From Ophiura sarsii (Eukaryota; Echinodermata; Ophiuroidea; Amphilepidida; Ophiuridae): a stretch of DNA of 64,000 bases. Made by a program: the position numbers and the translations under genes. How positions within the stretch are numbered: position 1 is the stretch's first letter; every line of letters begins with the position of its first letter. Positions 34,723-44,834 of the stretch are shown here, piece after piece. The notes under the pieces were generated by a model. That model saw only the letters and a program-made list of their open reading frames with translations. It did not search any database and was not told where the DNA came from. The stretch is from NCBI GenBank assembly GCA_035610835.1, contig CM069455.1, positions 48,816,868 to 48,880,867 of the forward strand, read 5' to 3'.

Positions 34723-35177
34723 TGCTAGATAACTATAAACAATTTTGAATAGTGAAATTAATGGTTTACGCGCAAGCGGCGTTTGGAATGGCGTTGTTGT
34801 TGTACATTTTTACGCACTTCAAAGTTTTGGCACTAATTTGAAAATGAATATGAAATGTTAGGTTCTGATTTCAGTATGTAGATTTATACATGTTGTAGTT
34901 CCCAATATGTAGCGCAGTTTCGTTAAAAAATCCTTTCGAAAAGTGGATTTCTTAGAGGAGGGTAGGGTAGCTGTTTTACGTTCTAGTGTTCGATGGGCCT
35001 TCCATTAATAGCTTTCAATTCCAAATTATCGAGCAATATGCGGTTCTTATCAAACATATCCAAGCGTGTGCGCTAATTTGACATACGCAGGCGTCACGCA
35101 TACGATTCGTAATGCGCCATGTTATTACTGAGCAATTCGTTATTAGCATAGTTTCATGGTTTCATGATGAATATTTA

Positions 35178-35424
35178 CACCTTCCACGCGGCTATTAGTT
35201 TTACCATATGCAAAACAGATTTTTCAGAAACCTTTCCTAACATTAAAAGTCTATCTCAAGAATTATTGAGCTAATATTAAGCATGTTTATAATTATTCCA
35301 ATGCATTTCTCATGGTGATTCCAGATATGGTAATGAATTTCAATAATTTTGACATTTTTGAAATGTTTCGAGACATTTTGAAATATCGTCTGCAGATGCC
35401 TGCCACGCGGAAGGTGTTAAACAC
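35178..35424. mobile_element. TTAA-type MITE, copy 3, near complete
   Basis: Ends CACCTTCCACGCGGC and GCCACGCGGAAGGTG. The right flank is TTAA and the left is TTAC (mutated). It shares ATCGTCTGCAGATG and the AATTTTGACATTTTTGAAA block with copies at 2505, 20408 and 37890. Confidence 0.75.
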
Positions 35425-35438
35425 CCTTACTTCAACTA

Positions 35439-35963
35439 CAGGCTGTATCAAAATGATTTGTACTCTGATATGTTCCATTTTCAAAAAAGCATTAAAAATA
35501 TAAAATCTCTGATAAATACAATATTTTTGATTTTAATAAATAGGGAATTATGTCAACTTATTGATCTGATAATCTGAAGATAATTGGCTGTTGTTTCTGA
35601 CCGCTATTGTCATTCAAATGAAGATCGACGTAATCATGGTTTTACTCGCAGCAACGCAAATTTAATAGGTTCACTGCACAAACTCTTTATAAGTAGTGAA
35701 TATATGAGTGCAGTCAGGAGGAACTTTGAATTGTGCGCTTCAGATCTAACGTTTCGATGAAAATGATAAAAACACCAATATTCCTTTAAAAGCTTGCAAA
35801 TTCAGAATTTTTTTTCGATTGTCGTAAATCAAAATTCTTAGAAAAGATGAAACTTCAATAATTTTGCATATAGAAGCAAAATGGTCTAAATGCTTCGTAA
35901 CATATCAAAAAAAATTCTGAAAAATTGATCAGACCACGGTACAAATCTTTTTGATACAGCCTG
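35439..35963. mobile_element. Tc1/mariner-type MITE, TA target
   Basis: Ends CAGGCTGTATCAAAA-GATTTGTAC and the inverse at 35939-35963, flanked by TA (35437-35438, 35964-35965). 525 bases, no ORF of note. It begins about 15 bases after the previous MITE. Confidence 0.75.
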
Positions 35964-36418
35964 TAGCTTGCAAATAAAGTAGAATTTCGAATACTTGTAA
36001 TGCAAAGAGAGTCTTATAATGGTATCTAGGCCGTTGCCATGGTAAAGAGGCTATTTTCCAAAATTAATATCTATATTTAAATCACGATCCTCTCCTTATT
36101 TTATGCGTTACCGATGTTATTTTCAAATGTTGTATGTATTATGAATTATACAATTGCAATTTCACAATTTCATTTTTAACCCAATATTAAAATCATGCAA
36201 TGTCAAAATTTACACTCTGTGATAAGGGGTGTGTTGACTACCAGAAGAATTTTATTTGGTATTTTGAACTGCTTTTGTTTAAAAATTATGACCAATCTAC
36301 TAAGTCGTCTAGAAATCGGGTTGGGCCATTTTTAGCTACAATCTTGTCCGTTGAAAATAAATGGCTAGGGTATTATGCAATGATCATCTAAGAGAACTAC
36401 ATAATTATTTTTCAAATA

Positions 36419-36936
36419 AACTGCTCAAAAAAAGTTTGGAATATTTTTTCAATCACAATTTGTTCAAATATATCGGGATATGTTCATTTAGTGTAATATA
36501 TCATTTAAAACCTGATGTGTTCATCTTTACAATGATACCAAATTTGAAGCAATCCCTTGTTCTCAGCTACGTGCTTGAGAACATGGGGAGTTTACAATCT
36601 GAATGTGCCAACATCAACACTATTTCGTGCTCAAAAGAACATCTTTGTCGTCTGTCTGTTCATAGTGTTACATTGACCACTACAGTGCAATGTGATGATA
36701 TATTGATTTTTAAGCACAAAATAGTGTTGATTTTGGCACTTTCAGATTGCGACCTCCCCATGTTCTCAAGCATGTGGCTGAGCACTGGAACAAGGGATTG
36801 CTTCAAATTGTATATCATTGTAAAGATGAACACATCAGCTTTTAAATGATATACCGTATTACACTTTCATTAAAATGAACATATCCCGCGATATTTGAAA
36901 ATCTTGTGCTTGATTCCAAACTTTTTTTGAGCAGTT
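36419..36936. mobile_element. Tc1-type MITE, TA target
   Basis: Ends AACTGCTCAAAAAAAGTTTG and its inverse, flanked by TA. Inner arms also mirror each other (CAATCCCTTGTTC near 36,555 with GAACAAGGGATTG near 36,795). The 162-codon ORF starting at 36361 runs through this element and is not a gene. Confidence 0.78.
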
Positions 36937-37030
36937 TATTATATACTTTTCGATCGCTTGAAATTCTCAACAAAGACTTTGTATACCGTTGGTGCTCGTT
37001 CATCTGGTGCCCATGTAAACATAGCCTCTG

Positions 37031-37088
37031 TGGTCTGGTGGGTAATCCTTCGCCGCGATAGCGAATTAAGATGACCGGGTTCGAGGCC
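37031..37088 (+). repeat. tRNA-like SINE head
   Basis: An A-box-like TGGTCTGGTGGG and a B-box-like GGTTCGAGGCC are spaced 47 bases apart, as in internal RNA polymerase III promoters. The stems do not form a clean tRNA, so a tRNA-derived SINE remnant is more likely than a functional tRNA. I saw no counterpart in the duplicated segment at 55.5 kb. Confidence 0.5.
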
Positions 37089-37639
37089 GTGTATTTTTAA
37101 GGTCTTTGTTAATTTAATTCACGCTAATTTGTCCGAGTCTGTATTATTATTCATTATATTTATTACTTTGATACGGATCCAATCTATTAAAAAACAGCTT
37201 AATTTGAATTCCTCATCGCCGCTTTCACCGTTTCATCAAGAGCTTTTATCGTAAGTGCAAGGTATATTTGAATTCATTAACTATAGAATACAAAAGGCTT
37301 TTATTCTAATTGAATTTGAAATTATTAGGATAAGAAAATAATTGTTTTGGTCTTCATAGTCAATATCTAGTTTTACCAAACCTACAATTAAGTAGCCCAA
37401 ATATGGCTGCATTTTGTTAATGAATTAATAGAAATTGTTCATTGAAATAATGATAAGGAATCAAATTGGGCAATTTTTCGGCCATACTGAGCAGCGTTTA
37501 GTCATGCTAGTCATTACTGTTTTCAAAAGAGAGCAAAAGCATCGTCAAATAAAACCTCTGACATATTTGTCGACTGACAGCATGATATTATACAAAACAA
37601 TTGTATTGGAATTCATAGCAACTACCACGTGATGTCATA

Positions 37640-37679
37640 ATGTATACACAGGTGTGTGTATTGGTAACTCTAATAACAG
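37640..37679 (+). CDS. Putative signal-peptide exon of the duplicated gene
   Basis: ATG at 37640 opens MYTQVCVLVTLIT, a short hydrophobic leader, then one base before a consensus donor (ACAG|GTAAGT). The exon ends in phase 1, which matches the phase 1 acceptor of the 273-nt exon 1.17 kb downstream and would add Val-Ser-Trp. The paralogous copy keeps the donor and CVLITLIT but has a TAG at codon 5. This is short and predicted only from phase, hydrophobicity and conservation. Confidence 0.45.
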
Positions 37680-37889
37680 GTAAGTTCATGTTTTGTATAG
37701 GCCTACGTGATACTCTATGATATTTTTGGACATCAATTCGGTAGATTTATTTTGCGTTATATTGTTGTAAATCAAAAAGAACATTTGATCTATTGAGAAC
37801 AACAATAACATTGCCAAAATGTTGGTTATCAAATGCGTTCTCGATCGAAGCCAACATTCCTAGGCCCTTGAAAAAAAAATCCGAGTTAT

Positions 37890-37985
37890 GTAACACTTTA
37901 CACGCGGCAGGCGTCTGCAGACGACGTTCCAAAATTTCACAAAATGTTTCAAAAATGTCAAAATTATTGAATTTCATTACCATTA
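37890..37985. mobile_element. TTAA-type MITE fragment, copy 4
   Basis: Starts TAACACTTTACACGCGGCAGG and continues with CGTCTGCAGACGACGTTCCAAAATTTCACAAAATG, almost the same as copy 1. It ends after about 95 bases. It lies in the predicted intron between the signal exon and the 273-nt exon and is absent from the paralogous intron. Confidence 0.65.
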
Positions 37986-38850
37986 CACTCTACCGCCGCA
38001 ACTGTTCAGGCATCACCACCACCAACACCACAACCACCCTATAACTTTTGAAATATAATTGAATATATCTCAGCCAAACAGTGATAGAAGTACTTGATTT
38101 ATTTACACAATTCAATGTATACCTATGGGAATACTCCCCCACCACAAAACAGCATAACTGACATTTTTTTCCAAAATTGAGTTATGCAATGTAGGGGACT
38201 CAGGACATCATGTTAGACATGTAAAACAAAACAAAATTAATCAGAACTGTCCCTTTGTTTAATTAATTAGCCAGTTGAAATGACTTAACAACAATATTTC
38301 TCTGTAAACCCCATGACAAAATGATATAACGGCACAGAGTACTTGTGCACTCAAGATAAACCACTTGAACTCAGTAACAACCAATCAGAATTGATTGCTC
38401 TGCATGACTGCTCCCCACTTAGCTCACAGGATGTGTTCATGACAACCATAAACAATCGAAATTCCTTCTATTGTTTATGATGACAACAAAGCCCACGACA
38501 AAACGAGATAACATCAAGTTGTTGGCCGAAATTTGTCAGACATATCATAAAACTGATCTACCACATTTAGTTGTTAATAGAGAGAGATGATTGATTAGAC
38601 ACCAGACACTTTGTATTTACTATGACTAATTAAGGGATATTCAAAAAAATGGTGTTAGGTTGCTTCAGTAGTCTTTCAAATTTTTTTCTTTTTTTTCTTC
38701 TTCTTCTTCTTCTTTTTTTTTTGGGGGGGGGGGGGGTATAACACTTTTAGAGGTAGGGTAATTCCTACTTGTTCAGATAAACCAGGGAAACGTCATAAAT
38801 GTTGGCTTTCTTCTGAAAGTTTTGATCTGGTCTAAATTATCTTTATGCAG

Positions 38851-39123
38851 TTAGTTGGAATATGGTTCATGGACACGTGTGCATTCTAAAAAAGCGACCT
38901 GACCCATCCAATGGTGGTACACTGAGATGGTCCATCCTGTACAAGGAGGTATGTCTTTGTCAAGCGGGATTACGTATTGATAGGCTTTCAACCAATTGTT
39001 CGATGGCCAGTGAAGATCTAAACGATGATGTGTGGTTTGTAGATGATCCCCAACCACTAGCAGTACGGGAAAATTGGAACAAAGAGGCTATGGACAGTCT
39101 CTTAGGGCGCTCCGTGTATTGTT
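38851..39123 (+). CDS. 273-nt phase 1-1 exon, unknown secreted-type protein, copy 1
   Basis: Flanked by a good acceptor (CTTTATGCAG) and a consensus donor (GTGAGTAT), both phase 1. It encodes 91 residues from SWNMVHGHVCIL through TLRWSILYKEV, CQAGLRIDRLST and DVWFVDDP to GRSVYC, with four or five Cys. The paralog at 57283-57555 has exactly the same length. By hand alignment about 15 codons differ synonymously and about 11 change a residue, far fewer replacements than neutral drift predicts, so it has been under purifying selection. I do not recognise the family. A symmetric phase suggests a shuffled extracellular module. Confidence 0.7.
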
Positions 39124-39351
39124 GTGAGTATTGCTATAATGCATTATTTGAAGTTCTGTTTTCACCGAGTTTTGAAACTTACAGCAACTTGATTATCATG
39201 TTAGTTTGGACATTTCAGTTTTATAGTTTTTGAAAAATTGTTAATTATTAAGTAGGCCTACATTAAAATATGTTCTTATTTGCATTGTGTATTTATGAAA
39301 GGGCTTTTAAATCCTTGGTCGTTGTTGAACGGGATTAAATCTTGTTTTACC

Positions 39352-39475
39352 GTATGTGCATCACCAATCGACAACTTGCATTCTACGCGTGCAGCGCGTT
39401 TATTTCACTCGGGCGTTACCCTCGTGAAATAAAACTCGCAGACGCGCGAACACCGTTGTCGATTGGTGATGCACA
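39352..39475. repeat. Hairpin-forming inverted repeat
   Basis: Arms GTGCATCACCAATCGACAAC and the inverse, with an inner pair TTTATTTCAC/GTGAAATAAA. It lies downstream of the 273-nt exon and I noted no counterpart at 57.8 kb. Probably a small fold-back element. Confidence 0.6.
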
Positions 39476-40497
39476 CACGCTGAAACATGATGTAATCCCT
39501 GAATATACACGTTCGGGCAGTTCGTGACCACAGATTGTTTAATTTCTTCTATTTTTTCGTCAGGCGCAACTGCATTCTAGAATAGATACAAATCTTGCTT
39601 AAAAAAGTTGTTATGATTTATCCCGTCGTGGACTTGATTAAAGTCTATATCATCGTTTCCATTACATGTATGTTGGATTCAACCGTCGCCCCTTTCACCA
39701 TTAAAATCAATCAATGACAATTCTACGGCACACTGTAAACACTTCTAAAGAAGGTGTCCCGCAAGCATAAAAGTGTGCATTATATGTTAGAAAAATAACT
39801 ACCGAGTCAAACTTTTGTAATTAAATAGAACAAGACACCACACTTATGACAAAAACATAAAAACCGCAATCTCTCAACATGCACTTTTTAAAATTCGCGG
39901 CGATCGAGTATACAAGGCACATGCCCAAATTTGAGCACCGATACCCATGACGTCTTCGACACAGGGACTCGAATTTAAAGTATGTTGAGTGATGGCAGTT
40001 TTTATTCATTTTTGTGACTAGTATGGTGTTTTGTTCTATATAATTACGTAATTTCGGCTCGATAATTATTTTTCTAACAAATAATGCTAAATGTTGTGCT
40101 TGCGGGACCCTTCCTGAAATTTGGGAATACGCGTACTTTAGGCCCCAGGCACGACATGCATAAATTACACGGTACGAAAATAGTGACTTGTTTTAACTAA
40201 ATGATGTACTTTATTTCGTCAGTATTTCAAAATTAATCATTAAAACAACGAAACCTGAATTGACAATGGTTGGAAATAAATAAAGTGTCTTTTTAATTAG
40301 AAAATAATATACATCTCAATTGACCTGATGCGGCTCGTTAGGTATTTTGATAAAATATAACAATTCCGGATATTAAATTCTCTTAATTGCGATACTAATG
40401 GATTCAAATAGCCTGTTTAGGTCCAGGTCTACATCAAAATAAAACCGTGGATAGTACGTCGCGGCACGGTGATCTATATTAACCCTAACTCTAGATC
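39476..40497. other. Non-coding part of the duplicated segment
   Basis: No exon recognised. 40160-40320 is alignable to 58060-58290 and 40395-40480 to 59340-59455, but without a coding pattern. Confidence 0.45.
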
Positions 40498-40505
40498 ACC
40501 ACACG

Positions 40506-42114
40506 CAAGGGCGTCCCCAGACCCTTTTCATTGGGGGGGGGGGGGTGTAAAGGTCATCAATTGCCGACAAAGCCATTTGTGCCGACACTAATTTTTTTTG
40601 GGCTCGCTTCGCTCGCCGGAATTCGTACACGCATATTTTAAAATGAACTGTGTGGTCAGAGGCGTCAATCCGTTTTCAGACACATCACATTGGGGGGGGG
40701 GGGGGGGGGGGGGGGGAGGGGGTACACAAGTTTGATAATGATAATTGAAATGTTAACATAAAGCAGCATATAGCGCTGATTGAATAGTTCTGGGGGAGCC
40801 AAGGGCGTATCCAGGACTGTTTTGATGGGGGGGGGGGGGGGGGGGGGGGGGTGCAAAAATCCTCAAGCCATCTTGTTAATCTTAAATATTGAAACGTTGA
40901 AACTATACAAAGAGCGCAAAAATTGTGATTTTGAAAGGTACAGTATGACGTTTAAATGTCCTCCACATAACATTTAGGGCATAATTCTGTTATACCATCC
41001 ACACCCTACATTAGTAGTATGCGTCGTTCATGCACTGTGAATACCCCTGTGAAGGGTATAACAGAATTACTCCACATTTAGAATATTTGTTGTGGTTTGA
41101 GGGCCATTTTAATGTTTAAACTTGCAGAAAATATGCGCGCTAAGCGCGCAAAATTTATCAGTTTTTGAACTAAAATGGTCATGGAAAACTGTCTCGTTAA
41201 AGCTTAAATAATGAAACATTGATACTAATACGCGCGAAGCGCGCAAAAATTGGCATTTCTAACACTTAAATGGTCAAGTGTGACGTTTTTGACGGTTTGA
41301 TATTGCATAGTTACATATATATCAAGTCCAAATCCAAATCGTATGGTTTGAGGGCCATTATAATATTAAAGCCTGTAGAAAATATGCGCGCAGAGCGCGC
41401 CCAATTTTTCAGTTTTTGAATTAAAATGGTCATTGAAAACTGGTTGAAGCCTTCTGATACTATAAATTTTGAAACATTGAAACTAATATGCGTGAAGCGC
41501 GCAAAATTTTGCATTTGTAACACTTAAAGGGTCCAGTATAACGTTTTTAACGTCCCACATATAATATTTGGTTTGGTTCGAGACCATCATAATGTTGATA
41601 CCTGTAGAAAGAATGCGCGCGAAGTGCACAAAGATTTTCATTTTTAAACTAAAATGGTCATGGAAAACTCGACATATAGACCTAGACCATTGCCATGATT
41701 ACGTGAGATAAGTGGCGTAACTATACTTTTTTTCATTTGGGGGGGGGGGGGGGGGGGGCAAGAAGGGGCAGTAACTTAAAATGGGGAGCTCCTAATGGGT
41801 GGTCTCCATTCCAGTGTCAAGAAATGCGCGCGTAGCGGGCGAAAATTTTCGACTTTACACCTACTTTTTGCACGATTGAGCTGCATTTCGGCTCTAAACA
41901 AGCTTGTACCATAGAATATTGCATTTTGGGAAGACATGCGCGCGTAGCGCGCGAATTTTTTTTCTTCATTTGGGGGGAAAGCGGGGGGGGGGGGAAGGGT
42001 TCCAAGTAGGGGTTTGCCCACAGCCCCATTATTTTGCCGACAGATTTGATGAATGGGGGGGGGGGGGGGGGTGACACCCCCCCCCCCCCACACCCCCCTC
42101 TGGGGACGCCCTTG
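40506..42114. mobile_element. hAT-like element with perfect 8-bp target duplication
   Basis: Ends CAAGGGCGTCCCCAGA and CTCTGGGGACGCCCTTG, flanked on both sides by ACCACACG (40498-40505 and 42115-42122). An 8-bp duplication and CA-GG-type ends point to the hAT superfamily. The 1.6-kb interior has no transposase. It has G-runs, further partial TIR-like motifs (CAAGGGCGTATCCAGGA at 40800, AGTGGCGTAACTA at 41710) and three tandem modules. Confidence 0.85.
41097..41680 (+). repeat. Three ~240-bp modules inside the hAT-like element
   Basis: Each module runs from GAGGGCCAT-ATAAT through GAAAATATGCGCGC-AGCGCGC and AACTAAAATGGTCAT to a second GCGCGAAGCGCGCAAAA. Starts are near 41097, 41346 and 41577 (the last incomplete). 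The GCGCGC...GCGCGC cores are palindromic. Confidence 0.7.
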
Positions 42115-42719
42115 ACCACACGACAACAGATTTCTTTTCCGACCCCCAAAATTCACCAGAAAGGACACCCTTTTTTAATTCTCTGAAAAATAAGGACCAT
42201 CATTACATTACAAACATGTTCTATTCGAGAGGCACATACAAATATTGCACTTAAAAGGTATAATTGTCATGATAAAAATCCTTTTTTTGTAATTAAATAG
42301 TTCAATAATAACATGATGCCACTTCTATCGTCCAATCTCTGTGGCGTGCTCTTATTTTCAAAACATGATGGTGACTTATCATTTATGTCTATTTATATGA
42401 ACAACAATATAATGGCCCATATTTTAGTATCTATTTATTATTAATCAATTGATTTATTAAATGTTAATGTGTTATTATTATTTTAATTTACTTTTAATCT
42501 TTTTTATTTACTTTTAATGTATTTATTAATTTATTTATAATATTTAATCACTCATTCATTCATATAAATAGGCATATGTATTTATTTATTTTGCTATGTA
42601 CATAAATGTAATTTAATATTTTTAATTATTTTATTATCTATATGTGCAATATTCTCTTTTATATTAATTAATCAGTTACCTTGCCTTGTTTTTCAATGTT
42701 TTTTATCATATAAATTTCA

Positions 42720-42940
42720 TGTAATTTGGCCTTAGGGCCACGACTGTGAAATATTAATAAAATCAATCAATCAATCAATTTATGTATTCGTTTATTTATT
42801 TGATTTCATGTTATTTAATTAATGAATTAACTAATTATTGCTTGATTGCTTGATTGCTTGATTACTTGATTGTTTGATTGCTCGATTGTTTGATTGCTTG
42901 ATTGTTTGATTGCTTGATTGTTTGATTTGGAGACATCTCT
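42720..42940 (+). repeat. Probable LINE 3' tail followed by TTGATTGn microsatellite
   Basis: GGCCTTAGGGCCACGACTGT then AATATTAATAAAATCAATCA resembles a non-LTR element 3' end with a simple-repeat tail. A (TTGATTGC/T)n tract follows at ~42,838-42,928. The upstream AT-rich stretch at 42,200-42,700 has no recognisable coding remnant. Confidence 0.45.
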
Positions 42941-42970
42941 TCGACGTATTCGTGACGATAATTAAGACAA

Positions 42971-43014
42971 CTTAAAGATGAACTTTATATTCTAATATAA
43001 AGTTCATCTTTAAG
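42971..43014. repeat. Perfect 20-bp-arm palindrome before the SRCR exon
   Basis: Arms CTTAAAGATGAACTTTATAT and its exact inverse are separated by four bases. In the paralogous segment (60,130) only the left arm, slightly diverged, is present. The second arm therefore seems to have arisen after the duplication. Confidence 0.8.
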
Positions 43015-43121
43015 TCTTAATCTTAAACAAGTATACGGTATGCTGGTTGGTTTATTAAACATAACTTACATTTAGACTTTCGTTTTAACAAATCGAAATA
43101 TTATATCCTATATGCGCCCAG

Positions 43122-43439
43122 ATCCGTTTGAAATACGTTTAGTTGGCGGAAGTAACGCAAACGAAGGGCGTGTGGAGATATACGAAAATGGTGCATGGGG
43201 ATCCGTTTGTGATGATTGGTGGGGTGTAGAGGATGCCACGGTAGTATGTCGGGAGCTTGGGCTTGCATTGTCTGATGTACAAGCTACATCATGGGCACAA
43301 TTTGGGCAAGGCGAAGGAGAGATATTGCTGGATGACGTGGCCTGTAACGGAACTGAGAGTCACCTAGCGCATTGCTTTCATGGAGGAGTCGGAATCCATG
43401 ACTGTGAAAATAACGAAGACGCAGGTGTTATTTGTGGAG
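43122..43439 (+). CDS. SRCR domain exon (phase 1-1)
   Basis: The exon encodes one complete scavenger receptor cysteine-rich domain: IRLVGGSNANEGRVEIY, GAWGSVCDDWW, ATVVCRELG, ILLDDVACNGTESHLAHC and HDC ending AGVICG. Cysteines match the six-Cys group B pattern less clearly than group A/B hybrids, so I leave the subgroup open. The acceptor is GCGCCCAG at 43121; the donor is a weak G|GTTAAT at 43440; both are phase 1, the standard for SRCR modules. Such domains act in extracellular binding, often in innate immunity. The upstream exons are uncertain and may include those at 37.6 and 38.9 kb. Confidence 0.85.
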
Positions 43440-43758
43440 GTTAATTTCTCAATTACTTTAACATGAAGTAGTTTAAACATCAGTGGTAAAAATACTAAGT
43501 AATCAAATTATTTTAAACTAAATTCATATCGACGATGTTGTACAAAATTGTCACTTTAAAAGTTAGGTGACATCAGCCTGAATACCAATAAGCGCATCTT
43601 ATCGCTAGAATTTAATACGATGACGACGGTGTGCGTGGCAGTTACGAGTGAAAACCTATGACGATAATATGCGCTTATGATTTTCCATAGAGTATACAAG
43701 ATGTAAACATATGATTTATCTCTAGTTATTTCTCAGATAAAATGGGAAGGATATGCCA

Positions 43759-43759
<1 letters not shown>

Positions 43760-43838
<79 letters not shown>

Positions 43839-43860
43839 CATTGATTGATTGATGCATTCA
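43760..43860 (+). repeat. (TTGA)n microsatellite in the SRCR intron
   Basis: About 24 units of the tetramer TTGA, then ATTC-type degenerate repeats. It lies inside the predicted 470-base intron after the SRCR exon. Confidence 0.9.
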
Positions 43861-43909
43861 TTCATTCATTTTATTTTATTTGTTTTCTATTTTGTCTTTG
43901 ATATTGCAG

Positions 43910-43923
43910 ATAGTACAAAATGA
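43910..43923 (+). CDS. Putative terminal exon of the SRCR gene
   Basis: A pyrimidine-rich stretch and TTGCAG acceptor precede 43910. Joined in phase 1 to the SRCR exon it completes Gly-Asp-Ser-Thr-Lys and then TGA at 43921-43923. AATAAA follows within 15 bases. Such a short coding tail is easy to hit by chance, so this rests on the splice site and phase alone. Confidence 0.4.
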
Positions 43924-44834
43924 ACGTAATAAAGGTGCGGAATTATATCGGAGAAGCGGACAGAAAAGTCGCTTGGAGGAAAATTTTAGAATTAATAAAA
44001 CCAGTTAGTTCTTTTGATAGTTGTTTGTTGTCATTTAGTTCAACCAAATTGTTTAACGTTAAGGCCTTATGTATAGTTGTATATGACATTCCATTGAGGA
44101 CACACAAGAGCATGTTGGTTTGAAGAAACTGTTTTTACTGCATTTTTAACTGTTGTAGGACGCATTTTTAAATGAACTTGGATCAGATTAATTTAGGCTA
44201 TTTGGTATGTTATTACATAAACTCTAATACTTCTACTACAGGCTGTAATATAAAAAGTTATACAATTTTGAAACAAAATGTTAAAAATAATTCCAAAGTA
44301 CTTTCTATTTCAATTTATAACATTATGCAAAGGAAATTCTCTCAGCTTTTTTATATATGGTGGGAGGGTACCAAGGGTACTTGCTTTCGGACCGACAAAT
44401 TGCTCATAAACATAACTAAGTGTAAATGCTAACTAAGCAGTGGTTGATTTAAAAGTTGTATAGACCATGTGCTTTATTCCGTTTTGGACTAAAAGACACG
44501 CGGCATTGAAAGTTCTAGACTTTGAACATGTATGCTCATATTAAACTTATATGAGGCTTGATGTGTATATAATAATGGCAGTTATATTTATCTTACGATA
44601 AATCAAAAAGCGAACTGGCTTATTGAGAGTTATTTAAACGATGACAGAAGGCTTCTTTTGCCTACTTTAAACGATGTTGGATGGAGGCGACTAGTATATG
44701 TTGTTCCATGAGTGCCCGTGAGGGCACGAATGGAACATTATACTTGTACGCCTACCCAGCCAATAGTCCCATTGTGTCAAACTTGATTAATGAGGGCTCA
44801 CCAAGTTGTTATGATTTAAAAACAATATTATTGA
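43924..44834. other. 3' flank of the SRCR gene and LINE 5' region
   Basis: AT-rich with short ORFs only (43920-44123, 44172-44432). It probably includes the 3' UTR of the SRCR gene, then 5' sequence of the L1-like element. I cannot place the boundary. I recognise no LINE ORF1 protein. Confidence 0.4.

Larger units (their letters stand above)
37180..43020 (+). repeat. Segmental duplication, copy 1
   Basis: Collinear, diverged matches to 55580-60140. Anchors include the stretches near 37350/55735 (TCTTCATAGT-AAT-TCTAGTTTT), 37670/56055, the 273-nt exon, 40165/58065 (ATTACACGGTACGAA), 40395/59345 (AATGGATTCAAATA) and 42935/60090 (TTCGACG-ATTCGTGACGATAA). Intervening lengths differ because of transposon insertions. 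The spacing falls from 18.4 to 17.2 kb. Confidence 0.8.

Noticed and set aside
36361..36849. 162-codon plus-strand ORF
   Set aside because: It starts outside and runs through a TA-flanked MITE with inverted arms, so the frame is a property of the palindromic element.
40665..42168. Proline- or glycine-rich ORFs on both strands
   Set aside because: Translations of G homopolymers inside the hAT-like element.
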